A stretch of DNA of 64,000 nt from Megasphaera hominis (GCF_014269395.1 NZ_JACOGK010000005.1:43505-107504); one strand, 5' to 3'; shown: positions 1 to 9,131, counted from the first letter of the stretch. Program-made: numbers and translations. The notes: a model not told the origin generated them from the letters alone.

Positions 1-3000
1 AAGTCTGGGTAGCTTTGGAAGCCTGGCCGCCTGTGTTGGAGTATACTTCTGTATCAACAACGAGGATGTTGACATCGCGGTTCTGAGCAATTACATGGTC
101 AATACCGCCGAAGCCGATATCGTAAGCCCAGCCGTCGCCGCCGATAGCCCATACGGACTTCTTAGCAACGAATTCACGGTTCTGGAGGACGAATTTAACT
201 TCTTCTGTCTGTTCTGCTTTTTCGAGAGCAGCGAGGAGAGCATCCGATACTTCACGGGATTTCTTGCCATCCTGGTAAGCAGCGAGGTATGCTTCGATTT
301 CTGCTGTGCAGATGTTCTGTTCTTTCAGGGTGTTCAGACGGATGATGATTTCCTTCTGGATAGCATCCTGTGCATGGAAGTAGCCATAAGCGAATTCAGC
401 ATTGTCTTCGAACAGGGACTGCTCCCAGCAAGGACCAAAGCCGCGTTCGTCTTTGCAGTACGGAGTCATCGGGAGAGAACCGCCGTATGCAGAGGAGCAA
501 CCGGAAGCATTGGCAATGTACATGCGGGAGCCGAAGAGCTGTGTAACCGTCTTGATGTAGGTTGTTTCAGCGCAGCCGCCGCAAGCAGGCGAGAACTGGA
601 AGTACGGTTTAGCAAACTGAGCAGCTTTGACGTTGGAGTCGCTGACAACTTCTTTCTTCAAATATTTTTCTTTCATTGCATATTCGTTGAAGTTGTCCTG
701 CTGGTCTACTTCGTCCTGCATCGGAACCATAACCAGAGCGCCTTTTTCTTTCATCGGGCAAACAGTCGTGCAAACGCCGCAGCCGAGGCAGTCATACGGG
801 GAAAGCTGCATACGATAGCTGTAGTTTTCCAAGCCTTTGCCTTTAGCCGGTACGGTTACGAAGTTAGCCGGAGCATCAGCTTTTTCAGCGTCCGTTACGA
901 GAACCGGGCGGATTGCTGCATGGGGGCAAGCCATTGCGCAGCTGTTGCACTGTGCGCAAACGTCGGCGTTCCAGTGAGGAACTTCGATAGCTACGCCACG
1001 TTTGAGGTATTCTGTCGTGCCGTTCTGCCAGGTGCCATCGAATACGCCGTATTTCTTGAAGATGGACAGAGGCAGTTCGTCGCCGTGCTGACGGTCAACA
1101 GGGATAACGAGGTCACGAACGAAATCAGGCATATCAACTTTCGGTGCCGGAGCATCGACAGCGTCAGCCCAGGAAGCCGGGATTTCGACTTTCGTCAGGC
1201 CTTCGATACCAGCGTCGACAGCTTTGTTGTTCTTGTCAACGATTTCCTGGCCGCCCTTCTTGAAGTAGGAGTTGTAGTTGCCTCTCTTCATGGCTTCGAC
1301 AGCTTCGTCGATAGGAATAACGTTCGTCAGTTTGAAGAATGCAGCCTGGAGGATGGAGTTAACGCGGTTACCAAGGCCGATTTCACCAGCGAGCTTCGTA
1401 GCGTCGATGATGTAGAACTGAGCGTGTTTATTGAACAGATCTTTCTTCATCTGTGCCGGGAGTTCTTTGTCCAGTTCTTCTACGCTCCACGGACAGTTCA
1501 GGAGGTATACACCGCCGTCTTTGAGGTCCGTCGTCGTATCATATTTCTTTACGTATGTAGGTGCATGGCAACCAACGAAGTCAGCGGAACCTACGAGGTA
1601 CGTAGCATGGATCGGTTTGTCACCGAAACGTAAGTGGGACTGTGTCAGGCCGCCTGTCTTCATGGAGTCATAGGAGAAGTAAGCCTGTGCATATTTGTCA
1701 GCATCGAGGCCGATGATGGTGATGGCGTTCTTGTTAGCGCCAACCGTGCCGTCGCCGCCGAGGCCCCAGATTTTAGCGGAAATCTGGCCAGGATATTCGA
1801 TGTGGAAGTTTTCTGTCGGCAAGGAAGTGAAGGTAACATCATCAACGATACCGATAGTGAAGTTGTTCTTCGGTGTATCCTGTTCGAGGTTTTTGTATAC
1901 AGCTGCGATCTGACCAGGTGTGGTATCTTTCGAGGAGAGACCATAACGGCCGCCTACGACAGTGATATCACCACGGCCGGACTGTACGAGAGCCATCTGA
2001 ACGTCCAAGTACAGAGGTTCTGCTACGCAGCCGGATTCTTTCGTGCGGTCCATAACGGCAATTTTCTTAACAGTTGCCGGAATAGCGTCAACGAAATGTT
2101 TAACAGAGAACGGACGATAGAGGTGAACCTGAATCATGCCGACTTTTTTGCCGTGTGCGTTGAGGTAATCAACCGTATCACGAACTGTTTCAGCAGCGGA
2201 GCACATGATAACGATCAATTCTTCTGCATCTTCAGGACCATAGTAGTTGAACAGTTTGTAGTCCCGACCAGTCAGTTTGTTGATTTCATCCATGTAGTGC
2301 TGTACTACGTCAGGGATGGTAGCAACTTTTTCGTTAGCGCCTTCTTTTGTCTGGAAGAAGATATCCGGGTTAACAGTCGTACCACGAGTGTACGGATGTT
2401 CAGGGTTCAGGCTGTTTTTACGGAAAGCTTCGAGCTGTTTGTAGTCAACCAGTTTAGCCAGATCGTTGTAGTCGAGGGCTTCGATACGCTGCATTTCGTG
2501 AGACGTACGGAAACCATCAAATACGTGCATGAAGGCATAACGGCCACCGATAGCAGCTAAGTGAGCTACGCAGCCGAGATCCATAGCTTCCTGCGGCGAG
2601 GAAGACATGATCATGCCGAAACCAGTCGAACGGCAAGCCATAACGTCCGAATGATCGCCAAAGATAGAAAGTGCATGAGCGCTGATGGTACGGGCAGCGA
2701 TGTGGAATACGCCAGGCAGGAATTCACCGGCAATTTTGAACATCGGCGGAATCATCAACAGCAAGCCCTGGGCAGCTGTATAGGTAGTGGTCAAAGCACC
2801 AGCCTGCAGAGAGCCGTGGCAAGTACCTGCAGCACCGGCTTCAGACTGCATCTGAATGACATCAACGGTGTTGCCGAAAATGTTTTTCTTACCTTTTGCA
2901 GCCCATTCGTCAACCTTTTCTGCCATAACAGAGGAAGGCGTGATCGGGAAGATAGCAGCTACTTCTGTAAATGCATAGGAAGCATATGCAGCGGCAGTGT

Positions 3001-3031
3001 TACCATCCATTACTACATAATTTTTTTTCAT
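1..3031 (-). CDS. nifJ: Pyruvate:ferredoxin (flavodoxin) oxidoreductase, first copy; C-terminus outside the window
   Basis: Oxidatively decarboxylates pyruvate to acetyl-CoA and passes electrons to ferredoxin or flavodoxin in the cytosol. Translation from the ATG at 3031 begins MKKNYVVMDGNTAAAYASYA and continues with the family's FPITPSS motif near residue 30. About 1010 codons are present; the last visible residues (VDTEVYSNTGGQ) belong to the C-terminal thiamine-diphosphate domain, so roughly 160 residues are missing to the left. Ferredoxin-type cysteine clusters lie around 750-960 on the plus-strand numbering. An AAGGGACG ribosome site precedes the start. A second full copy lies at 24429-27944. 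Family assignment is secure. Confidence 0.95.
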   Translation of the reverse strand, partial: MKKNYVVMDGNTAAAYASYAFTEVAAIFPITPSSVMAEKVDEWAAKGKKNIFGNTVDVIQMQSEAGAAGTCHGSLQAGALTTTYTAAQGLLLMIPPMFKIAGEFLPGVFHIAARTISAHALSIFGDHSDVMACRSTGFGMIMSSSPQEAMDLGCVAHLAAIGGRYAFMHVFDGFRTSHEMQRIEALDYNDLAKLVDYKQLEAFRKNSLNPEHPYTRGTTVNPDIFFQTKEGANEKVATIPDVVQHYMDEINKLTGRDYKLFNYYGPEDAEELIVIMCSAAETVRDTVDYLNAHGKKVGMIQVHLYRPFSVKHFVDAIPATVKKIAVMDRTKESGCVAEPLYLDVQMALVQSGRGDITVVGGRYGLSSKDTTPGQIAAVYKNLEQDTPKNNFTIGIVDDVTFTSLPTENFHIEYPGQISAKIWGLGGDGTVGANKNAITIIGLDADKYAQAYFSYDSMKTGGLTQSHLRFGDKPIHATYLVGSADFVGCHAPTYVKKYDTTTDLKDGGVYLLNCPWSVEELDKELPAQMKKDLFNKHAQFYIIDATKLAGEIGLGNRVNSILQAAFFKLTNVIPIDEAVEAMKRGNYNSYFKKGGQEIVDKNNKAVDAGIEGLTKVEIPASWADAVDAPAPKVDMPDFVRDLVIPVDRQHGDELPLSIFKKYGVFDGTWQNGTTEYLKRGVAIEVPHWNADVCAQCNSCAMACPHAAIRPVLVTDAEKADAPANFVTVPAKGKGLENYSYRMQLSPYDCLGCGVCTTVCPMKEKGALVMVPMQDEVDQQDNFNEYAMKEKYLKKEVVSDSNVKAAQFAKPYFQFSPACGGCAETTYIKTVTQLFGSRMYIANASGCSSAYGGSLPMTPYCKDERGFGPCWEQSLFEDNAEFAYGYFHAQDAIQKEIIIRLNTLKEQNICTAEIEAYLAAYQDGKKSREVSDALLAALEKAEQTEEVKFVLQNREFVAKKSVWAIGGDGWAYDIGFGGIDHVIAQNRDVNILVVDTEVYSNTGGQASKATQT

Positions 3032-3071
3032 AATCACTTTCGTCCCTTTCTTTTGATATTGAGATATTAAA

Positions 3072-3100
3072 ATAATAACATCACAAGTGAAGGTTTACAA
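3072..3100 (-). promoter_or_regulatory. Sigma-A-type promoter of the first PFOR gene
   Basis: On the minus strand TTGTAA (3095-3100) and TATTAT (3072-3077) are separated by exactly 17 bases, about 40 bases upstream of the start codon. Only the sequence match is evidence. Confidence 0.6.
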
Positions 3101-3240
3101 GTACCGATTTTCACAACCAGTACCGTACTACGTGTATACGCATATACGTTTCGATTCGCATTTGCATATGCATTAACCATAATGTACCACAATTTTAGAA
3201 TAATTTCCAGTCCTTTTCACAAGAAAATCGCAATAAAAAT
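3101..3240. other. Non-coding stretch upstream of the first PFOR
   Basis: No gene is seen between the PFOR start (3031) and the typA end (3341). Besides the PFOR promoter it holds a 21-base perfectly alternating pyrimidine/purine tract (3129-3149) that is also an imperfect dyad, a perfect ten-base palindrome TGCATATGCA (3163-3172), and the typA terminator. These may be operator sites for PFOR control; that is inference. Confidence 0.5.
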
Positions 3241-3277
3241 GACGCAGCTCATTTCAAATTTCGAAAAAAGCTGCGTC
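3241..3277 (-). terminator. Intrinsic terminator of typA
   Basis: Nine-base arms GACGCAGCT / AGCTGCGTC; on the minus strand the second arm is followed by ATTTTTATT. Confidence 0.8.
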
Positions 3278-3340
3278 ACCAATCGGTTTACTCTATGGTA
3301 GAACGTGAAAGAAAGTATACAAGTTTTATAGCATTTCTGC

Positions 3341-5152
3341 TTATTGTGCCTTGCGCATGGCTTTCTTTCTGTCGTGTTTGTCGAGGATCGCCTTGCGGAT
3401 CCGGATGTTATGTGGCGTAACTTCTACGAGTTCGTCGTCGTTGATCCATTCGAGGGATTTTTCCAGGCCCATCTGGCGGGGCGGAATGAGGCGGAGTGCT
3501 TCATCTGAGGACGAAGAACGCGTATTGGTCAGGTGTTTCTTCTTGCACGGGTTGACATCGATATCGACATCGCGGTTGCTTTCGCCAACGACCTGGCCGA
3601 GGTAGATTTCCTGTGCCGGTTCGATGAACATGACGCCGCGGTCCTGGAGGTTGAAGATACCGTAGCCGGTGGTCGTGCCCGATTCAAAGGCTACGAGGCT
3701 GCCACGTGTACGGCCCGGGATTTCGCCTTTCCAAGGTGCATAGCCGTGGAAGACGTGGTACATGATACCGTTGCCCTTGGTAGCTGTCAGGAATTCGCTG
3801 CGGAAGCCGATGAGGCCGCGGGCAGGAATGATGAATTCCAGGCGGGTGTAGCCGGCCAGGTCGATCATGTTGAGCATTTCAGCTTTACGCGTTCCCAGTT
3901 TTTCCATGACTGCCCCCATAAATTCCTGGGGTACGTCGATGGTCAGGGCTTCGAGAGGTTCGCATTTCTTGCCGTTGATTTCTTTGGTAATAACGGCCGG
4001 TTTGCCTACCTGCATTTCATAGCCTTCACGGCGCATTTCTTCAATGAGGACGGCAATGTGCAATTCGCCACGGCCGGATACTTTGAAGGCATCGGCGCTG
4101 TCCGTTTCTTCGACGCGCAGGGAGACGTTGGTCTGTACTTCGCGGAAGAGGCGGTCACGCAGGTGACGGCTGGTAACGAATTCGCCATCCTGGCCGGCAA
4201 AGGGGCTGTCGTTGACGTAGAAAATCATGGACAGTGTCGGTTCATCGATGTTGATTTTCGGCAGGGCTTCCGGATTTTCCGGGTCCGTTACGGTTTCGCC
4301 GATTTTCAGGTCAGCAATGCCGACGATGCAGGCAATGTCACCCATGGAGGCTTCTTCTACTTCTGCACGTTTCAGGCCTTCATAAGTATAGACGCGGCTG
4401 ATCTTGGCACGGCGCTGTGTTTCGCCATCGGTTACGATAACCTGCTGGTTCGGGCGCATCTTGCCGCGGACAATACGGCCGATAGCGATTTTGCCGACAT
4501 AGTCATCGTAGTCGAGGGTCGTGACCATGAACTGCAGCGGGCCATCGACGTCGCCCTTCGGGCACGGGCAGTTTTCGATAATACATTTAAAGAGCGGTTC
4601 GAGGTTGTCGCTGTCGTCATCCATGGAAGCTTTGGCAATGCCATCGCGGCCATTGGCGTAAATAACCGGGAATTCCAGCTGGTCGTCATCGGCTTCGAGT
4701 TCCATGAACAGTTCCAGGACTTCATCTTCTACTTCAGCCACACGGGCATCGGGTTTATCAATTTTATTAATGACGACGATCGGTTTGAGCTTCTGTTCGA
4801 GAGCCTTGCGCAATACGTATTTCGTCTGCGGCATCGGACCTTCAAACGCATCTACCAAGAGCAGTACGCCGTCAACCATGTTGAGGACTCGTTCTACTTC
4901 GCCGCCGAAATCAGCATGCCCCGGAGTATCGACAATGTTGATTTTAACGCCATCGTGCATGACAGAAGTATTTTTGGATAAAATCGTGATACCACGTTCC
5001 CGTTCGATATCACCAGAGTCCATGACGCGTTCCGCTACTTTTTCATTCGTGCGGAATACGTGGCTCTGTTTGAGCATAGCGTCAACCAGGGTTGTTTTAC
5101 CATGGTCAACATGAGCAATAATAGCAATATTACGGATATCCTTACGTTCCAT
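3341..5152 (-). CDS. typA: Translational GTPase TypA/BipA
   Basis: Ribosome-associated GTPase of the EF-G/LepA class linked to ribosome assembly and stress or cold growth. The 603-residue protein has the G1 loop AHVDHGKTT at about residue 14, the [17 protein letters not shown]3 motif near 75 and NKID (G4) near 130, followed by beta-barrel, EF-G-like and TypA-specific C-terminal domains. Length matches the family. The start has a good AGGAGAGG ribosome site. It lies 112 bp downstream of murB, separated by a hairpin, and ends in its own terminator. Confidence 0.97.
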   Translation of the reverse strand: MERKDIRNIAIIAHVDHGKTTLVDAMLKQSHVFRTNEKVAERVMDSGDIERERGITILSKNTSVMHDGVKINIVDTPGHADFGGEVERVLNMVDGVLLLVDAFEGPMPQTKYVLRKALEQKLKPIVVINKIDKPDARVAEVEDEVLELFMELEADDDQLEFPVIYANGRDGIAKASMDDDSDNLEPLFKCIIENCPCPKGDVDGPLQFMVTTLDYDDYVGKIAIGRIVRGKMRPNQQVIVTDGETQRRAKISRVYTYEGLKRAEVEEASMGDIACIVGIADLKIGETVTDPENPEALPKINIDEPTLSMIFYVNDSPFAGQDGEFVTSRHLRDRLFREVQTNVSLRVEETDSADAFKVSGRGELHIAVLIEEMRREGYEMQVGKPAVITKEINGKKCEPLEALTIDVPQEFMGAVMEKLGTRKAEMLNMIDLAGYTRLEFIIPARGLIGFRSEFLTATKGNGIMYHVFHGYAPWKGEIPGRTRGSLVAFESGTTTGYGIFNLQDRGVMFIEPAQEIYLGQVVGESNRDVDIDVNPCKKKHLTNTRSSSSDEALRLIPPRQMGLEKSLEWINDDELVEVTPHNIRIRKAILDKHDRKKAMRKAQ

Positions 5153-5199
5153 CTACTGTCCTCTCCTACTTGTGAGCAATATAAAACTAATTCATGAGC

Positions 5200-5215
5200 T
5201 ACAACTTCAGTTGTA
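5200..5215. promoter_or_regulatory. Small dyad in the typA leader
   Basis: TACAAC-ttca-GTTGTA, a perfect six-base inverted repeat in the typA 5' leader. A TATACT hexamer lies upstream of it on the minus strand. It could be an operator or an mRNA hairpin; nothing decides between these. Confidence 0.3.
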
Positions 5216-5239
5216 ACTTTGTAAGTATAGCACAAAATG

Positions 5240-5265
5240 GCCGGATTGACCATAGTCAATCCGGC
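5240..5265 (-). terminator. Hairpin abutting the murB stop codon
   Basis: Perfect 11-base arms GCCGGATTGAC / GTCAATCCGGC with a four-base loop, beginning on the last base of the murB stop. On the minus strand it is followed by CATTTTGTG, a weak T-tract, so partial read-through into typA is possible. Confidence 0.6.
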
Positions 5266-6179
5266 TACTTTTTTTCTTCTCCCAAAATCCGTACTTCCGG
5301 TTCCAGGCGGACGCCGTGGGCGGCTTCGACGCGGCGCTGTACTTCGTGGATGACGGCCAGTACATCCGCTGCCGTAGCGTGGCCTGTATTAACGACAAAG
5401 CCGGCGTGCTTCGTCGATACCTGGGCATCGCCGTGGGCAAGGCCTTTGAGGCCTGTCTGGTCGATGAGGGTACCGGCAAAATAGCCGGGCGGCCGTTTAA
5501 AGGTGCTACCGGCGCTGTGCATTTCCAATGGCTGCTTGCTGCGCCGCCGGTCCATGAGGTCGTCCATCATGGCCTGGATTTCTTTTTTGTCGCCGTACTG
5601 GAGCTGGAGTTCTACTTCAACGACGTATTCCTGCAGCTTCTGGAAAGCGCTCTGGCGGTAGCCAAAGCCGAATTCCGCCGTTTCATACGTGCGGACGCCG
5701 CCGCTGCGGTTGACCGTACGGACGCGCGAAACGATATGGCTCATTTCGCCGCCGTAGGCTCCGGCATTCATGAATACGGCACCGCCTAAGGTGCCGGGAA
5801 TGCCACAGGCAAATTCCATACCGGCCAGGCCGTTTTCCTGGGCGTACTGGCAAACGTCCTTGAGCATAAAGCCTGAGCTGGCCAGGATCTTCGTTGCGTG
5901 ACACGAGAGGAAACGGTTCATTTCGTTGAGCTGAATGACCATGCCGCGAATGCCGCCGTCAAGGACGAGGACGTTAGAGCCGCCACCGAGGACGGTTACG
6001 GGAATGTCATAGCTGCGGGCGACGCGCACGGCCAGGGACATTTCCTTTACCGTATGGGGCAGGACCAACACGTCTGCCGGACCGCCTACGGCAAAGGTCG
6101 TGTGCTGTGACATGGGCTCTGCCAGGAGGACCCGTTCTCTCGGGATATGGGCAATGAGTTCCGTTACCGCTTTCATCAT
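5265..6179 (-). CDS. murB: UDP-N-acetylenolpyruvoylglucosamine reductase
   Basis: FAD-dependent NADPH enzyme that reduces UDP-GlcNAc-enolpyruvate to UDP-MurNAc, the second step of peptidoglycan precursor synthesis in the cytosol. The sequence has the FAD-binding GGGSNVLV motif near residue 65, GIPGTLGGAVFMNAGAYGG, and the SAGSTFKRP segment with the catalytic serine, typical of type II MurB. The ATG at 6179 directly follows the ylbF stop (TGATATG) and matches homologue N-termini; an in-frame TTG at 6191 has the better-spaced ribosome site GAAGGA and may be used. Overlap or near contact with ylbF suggests translational coupling. Confidence 0.95.
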   Translation of the reverse strand: MMKAVTELIAHIPRERVLLAEPMSQHTTFAVGGPADVLVLPHTVKEMSLAVRVARSYDIPVTVLGGGSNVLVLDGGIRGMVIQLNEMNRFLSCHATKILASSGFMLKDVCQYAQENGLAGMEFACGIPGTLGGAVFMNAGAYGGEMSHIVSRVRTVNRSGGVRTYETAEFGFGYRQSAFQKLQEYVVEVELQLQYGDKKEIQAMMDDLMDRRRSKQPLEMHSAGSTFKRPPGYFAGTLIDQTGLKGLAHGDAQVSTKHAGFVVNTGHATAADVLAVIHEVQRRVEAAHGVRLEPEVRILGEEKK

Positions 6180-6180
6180 A

Positions 6181-6528
6181 TCATTTGTCAAGGATGCTCA
6201 GTCCTTCTGCCATGGCCTGCTGGATCGTTGCCAGAATCTGGCCGCCTACCTGGTTCCATTTGACGTATTTTTCCAAATATTCAACGGCCAGGGGACGGCT
6301 CTGGACGATTTCCTGGGCCCGCTGGAGCTGTTCCAGCTTTTTGCGTACCGGTTTGTCGCCGGCAGCCTGGGCGTATGCCAGCTGTGCCTGGAGGGAAAGG
6401 AATTCCTGGACGTGCTTCATGGTCTTTTCATCTTCTGCCAGTTTCTTGCCTGCTGCGAGCAGGGCCTGATAATCTTCGTCTGCCTGAATAGCCTGGGCTA
6501 ATTCCTGCGCTTTGTCATATACACTCAT
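6181..6528 (-). CDS. YlbF/YmcA family protein
   Basis: A 115-residue, mostly helical protein of the YlbF/YmcA (DUF964) family. In Bacillus subtilis members form a complex with YaaT that modulates RNase Y and, through it, competence and biofilm development. Seen here: charged heptad-like helices throughout (AQELAQAIQADEDYQALLAA at residues 7-26) and no catalytic motif, as in the family. It follows trmL by 17 bp and touches murB, so all three probably share a transcript. Which of the paralogous functions applies cannot be told. Confidence 0.85.
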   Translation of the reverse strand: MSVYDKAQELAQAIQADEDYQALLAAGKKLAEDEKTMKHVQEFLSLQAQLAYAQAAGDKPVRKKLEQLQRAQEIVQSRPLAVEYLEKYVKWNQVGGQILATIQQAMAEGLSILDK

Positions 6529-6545
6529 GGTTGATGCTCCTGTTC

Positions 6546-7034
6546 TTATTTCAGATTTTTAATGCCAATGCCGCTTTTTGCCATGCCGGGGAAATCGAGC
6601 TGGCGCAGGGCTTCATACGAGACGATGGCGACGGAATTGGAGAGGTTCAAGCTTCTCGCCTTATCCACCATAGGGATACGGAAGCAGCTTTCGGGATACT
6701 GCTTCAAGAGGTCTTCCGGCAGCCCTTTTGTTTCCTTGCCAAAGACAAGGAGGTCATCGTTCGTAAACTGAATATCCGTATAACACTGTTCCGACTTCGT
6801 CGTCAGGTAGTAGAAATGATGGCCCTTGTATTGTTCCTGTACTTCGGCAAAATTTTCATGTACCTGCACATCTACGAGTGGCCAGTAATCGAGGCCGGCC
6901 CGCTTCAGATGTTTATCATCAATGGAAAAGCCCAGGGGCTTTACGAGATGCAGTGTAATATGATTGGCCGCGCAAAGGCGGGCAATATTTCCTGTATTTC
7001 CTGGTATTTCCGGTTCTACCATTACAATATGCAT
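6546..7034 (-). CDS. trmL: tRNA (cytidine(34)-2'-O)-methyltransferase
   Basis: SPOUT-class methyltransferase that 2'-O-methylates the wobble base of tRNA-Leu isoacceptors using S-adenosylmethionine. The 162-residue length fits the minimal TrmL family. Seen: the N-terminal MHIVMVEPEIPGNTGNIARL with the N-x-GN-hallmark, DLLVFGKETKGLP (motif 2) and RIPMVDKARSLNLSNSVAIV (motif 3) that form the trefoil-knot cofactor site. First gene of trmL-ylbF-murB. A tandem pair of ATG-proximal sites is absent; start 7034 is the only sensible one. Confidence 0.95.
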   Translation of the reverse strand: MHIVMVEPEIPGNTGNIARLCAANHITLHLVKPLGFSIDDKHLKRAGLDYWPLVDVQVHENFAEVQEQYKGHHFYYLTTKSEQCYTDIQFTNDDLLVFGKETKGLPEDLLKQYPESCFRIPMVDKARSLNLSNSVAIVSYEALRQLDFPGMAKSGIGIKNLK

Positions 7035-7140
7035 TGTTAATCACCTTCCATGGCATATTGTACAGGATTTCCCTTGTAAGCACAAGACGTATTCTGGTGG
7101 AAACCTTTTCCTTTTCCCTTCTTTTCTATATAATGTAAGT

Positions 7141-7161
7141 GATACAGACGTACGCTGTATC
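7141..7161. promoter_or_regulatory. Dyad in the trmL / 7217 divergent intergenic region
   Basis: GATACAG-acgtacg-CTGTATC, seven-base perfect arms, seven bases downstream of a TATAAT hexamer (7129-7134) oriented toward the plus-strand gene at 7217. Position fits an operator just after the start point; the binding protein is unknown. Confidence 0.4.
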
Positions 7162-7216
7162 TTCATTGTGTACAATTTAATAGGAGTCTTAATGTAAAAA
7201 AAGTGAGGTGCTCTTT

Positions 7217-7612
7217 ATGGATGAAATGGACAACATTGCCCAATACCCGATTTACTTTGCTCCCGGCTGCAAGATGCTTCAGCTCGAACCGGTTTTGACG
7301 TCTCAGCTCTATGATTACCTGCACCAGCTCTTTGGCAAGATTCAGCTCTACACGCGCTGCTGCGTCTTTGACGACGCCCGTACGCACGACGAGGAAGCCG
7401 TCTTTATCACCATCTGTCCGACGTGCTTTTCCATTTACGGGGAAACCTATGCCAACCTGCACATGCGCGACTTTGGCGTGCTCTACGACGAATACAAGGA
7501 TGTCTATCCCCTGGCTGACTACGAAGCCATGCAGCAGCGTATCCGTCAGGTCATGGCTGCGCCTTATCCGAAGGAAGCCTTGAACGATTGGTTTGAAAAA
7601 TTCAGCAAATGA
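7217..7612 (+). CDS. Small cysteine-rich protein resembling a CCG-type Fe-S domain
   Basis: A 131-residue protein I cannot name. It contains YFAPGCKM near residue 13, a paired cysteine in YTRCCVFDDA near 50 and ITICPTCFSIYG near 70. The order GC ... CC ... CPxC resembles one CCG domain of HdrB / GlpC-type Fe-S oxidoreductases, so a bound Fe-S cluster or zinc is possible; this is inference. ATG 7217 is chosen over GTG 7208 because GAGGTG sits seven bases before it. Ends nine bases before the UPF0173 hydrolase gene, so the two form an operon. Confidence 0.75.
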   Translation: MDEMDNIAQYPIYFAPGCKMLQLEPVLTSQLYDYLHQLFGKIQLYTRCCVFDDARTHDEEAVFITICPTCFSIYGETYANLHMRDFGVLYDEYKDVYPLADYEAMQQRIRQVMAAPYPKEALNDWFEKFSK

Positions 7613-7621
7613 GGTGGTTTC

Positions 7622-8287
7622 ATGAAGTGTACCTATTACGGCCATTCCTGCTTCAGCCTGTCTGACGGCACGACGACCGTTCAGTTCGATCCCTTTTTCA
7701 CAGATAACCGCTGGACCCATGTCGATCCGGCAACGGTACAGTGCCAGTACATTTTCCTTTCGCACGGCCACGACGACCATTATGGCGACGCCGATCTCAT
7801 CGCCAAACACAACGATGCCCTGGTCATCAGCACGGCCGAAGTATCCCGCAAGGCCATGGCAGCCGGCTGCAAGGCCCATACGATGCATATCGGCGGCACG
7901 GCGCGGTTTCCCTTCGGTTCGGTCTGTCTGACGCCGGCCCTGCACGGTGCCGGTGTGCCCGGCGGCCTGGCCTGCGGCTGTATTATGGAAATCGGCGGCA
8001 AGCGCATTTATTATGCCGGCGATACGGGCCTCTATTCGGATATGAAGCTGCACAGCCGCTTTGGTCCTATCGATGTGGCCTTCCTGCCCATTGGCGATAA
8101 CTTTACGATGGGGCCGGAAGACGCAGCCTTGGCGGCCAGCTGGATTCAGCCTAAGCTGGTCATTCCGATCCATTACAACACGTGGCCCATTATCGAGTCC
8201 GATCCCTATGGCTTTGCAGAACTGCTCAAGCAGAAATACGACATTCCCGCACAGGTCATCCAGGTCGAAGATACGGTGGAATTATAA
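7622..8287 (+). CDS. UPF0173 metal-dependent hydrolase (metallo-beta-lactamase fold)
   Basis: A 221-residue enzyme of the YtkL/UPF0173 group. Metal ligands are visible: SHGHDDHYGDADLI near residue 48 (HxHxDH variant), the histidine of ALHG near 100, YYAGDTGLYSDM near 126 and VIPIHYNTWP near 185. No signal peptide. Physiological substrate is unknown for the family. GAGGTGG precedes the ATG. It is the second gene of a two-gene plus-strand unit and converges on the cyclodeaminase gene. Confidence 0.9.
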   Translation: MKCTYYGHSCFSLSDGTTTVQFDPFFTDNRWTHVDPATVQCQYIFLSHGHDDHYGDADLIAKHNDALVISTAEVSRKAMAAGCKAHTMHIGGTARFPFGSVCLTPALHGAGVPGGLACGCIMEIGGKRIYYAGDTGLYSDMKLHSRFGPIDVAFLPIGDNFTMGPEDAALAASWIQPKLVIPIHYNTWPIIESDPYGFAELLKQKYDIPAQVIQVEDTVEL

Positions 8288-8294
8288 GAAGGTC

Positions 8295-8411
8295 AAAAAA
8301 AGCCTATGACTGCACCAACTGACAGGCTCCCTTCCAAGCAGCGTGAGATTTTATTATGTCTCATGTCTACCTGGAGGGAAGCCTATCAAAACCGGCAGCA
8401 TAGGCTTTTTT
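8295..8411. terminator. Long nested hairpin between convergent genes, likely bidirectional terminator
   Basis: Three stacked helices: outer AAAAAAGCCTATG / CATAGGCTTTTTT (8295-8308 with 8399-8411), middle AGGCTCCCTTCCA with TGGAGGGAAGCCT (8324-8336 with 8371-8383, two bulges), inner TGAGA / TCTCA (8344-8348 with 8359-8363). A- and T-runs at the outer ends suit termination in both directions. It is larger than a normal terminator. Confidence 0.7.
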
Positions 8412-8417
8412 CGTGTC

Positions 8418-9047
8418 TTACGAACCGCAGCGTTCGTGATATTTTCGTTCTACAGACTGTTCGATGAGGACGGCTTTTTCTTCCGTCGCCGTAATGGCCT
8501 TCATCATCTCCGTCACGAAGGCCTCGTCACGGATGGAATGGAGATTGACGCGGACGCTGTAAAAGGCCGAGCGCATGGCAGCCCGTGCGTTCATGGCCGC
8601 AATAGCGCCGTCGGTAATGACCCATTCGTTACCGAACTGGACGGCCTGCTCGGAGAGCTGCAGGAGCTGGAAAATGTCCTGGCCTAAGGAAAAGGGAATG
8701 GACGCAGCCCGTTTGAAGGCTGCCTGTACGTGTTCGCTCCGCTTCTCTGTGGTTTTCGGCAGGCGTACAGCCTGAATGACCGCATCAAAAGCGGCGGCAT
8801 CTTCAGCAATGCCCCGCAGGTAGCGCTGCCGCAGGGCCGCGGCCTGGTCCCTGATCTGTACCATAATCCGTTCTACATCTTCATAGCCTTTTTTGCCGAT
8901 TGTCAGATTGGCTACCATTTCTACCAGGGCAGCCGCCGACGCAGCGGTCAGGGCCGCGATACCGCCGCCACCGGGAACAGGTTCCTTAGACGCAGCTGCG
9001 GCCAAAAAATCATCGATGGGCATATGGGAAAATTGTAACTCTGTCAC
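8418..9047 (-). CDS. Cyclodeaminase / methenyltetrahydrofolate cyclohydrolase family protein
   Basis: A 209-residue all-helical protein of the FTCD C-terminal / FchA family, which hydrolyses 5,10-methenyl-THF or deaminates formimino-THF. The diagnostic glycine loop KEPVPGGGGIAALTAA is near residue 20, and the C-terminal DGAIAAMNARAAMRSAFYSV segment also fits. The GTG at 9047 is preferred: AAAGGTG lies nine bases upstream and the N-terminus then aligns with FchA. It follows fhs by 121 bp, placing two successive folate one-carbon steps together. Whether it acts as cyclohydrolase or cyclodeaminase is not decided by sequence; no hut genes are nearby, which favours the former. Confidence 0.85.
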   Translation of the reverse strand: MTELQFSHMPIDDFLAAAASKEPVPGGGGIAALTAASAAALVEMVANLTIGKKGYEDVERIMVQIRDQAAALRQRYLRGIAEDAAAFDAVIQAVRLPKTTEKRSEHVQAAFKRAASIPFSLGQDIFQLLQLSEQAVQFGNEWVITDGAIAAMNARAAMRSAFYSVRVNLHSIRDEAFVTEMMKAITATEEKAVLIEQSVERKYHERCGS

Positions 9048-9095
9048 TGTGATTCGCACCTTTCGTCCTGTATTTTCTTGCAGACTATACAAGAA

Positions 9096-9131
9096 ATCCG
9101 GCAAAGCAGGCTGTGCCTGGCCTTGCCGGAT
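9096..9131 (-). terminator. Hairpin between fhs and the cyclodeaminase gene
   Basis: Outer arms ATCCGGCAA / TTGCCGGAT, inner CAGGC / GCCTG. Only TTTCTTGT follows on the minus strand, so it may attenuate rather than end the fhs transcript. Confidence 0.5.
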
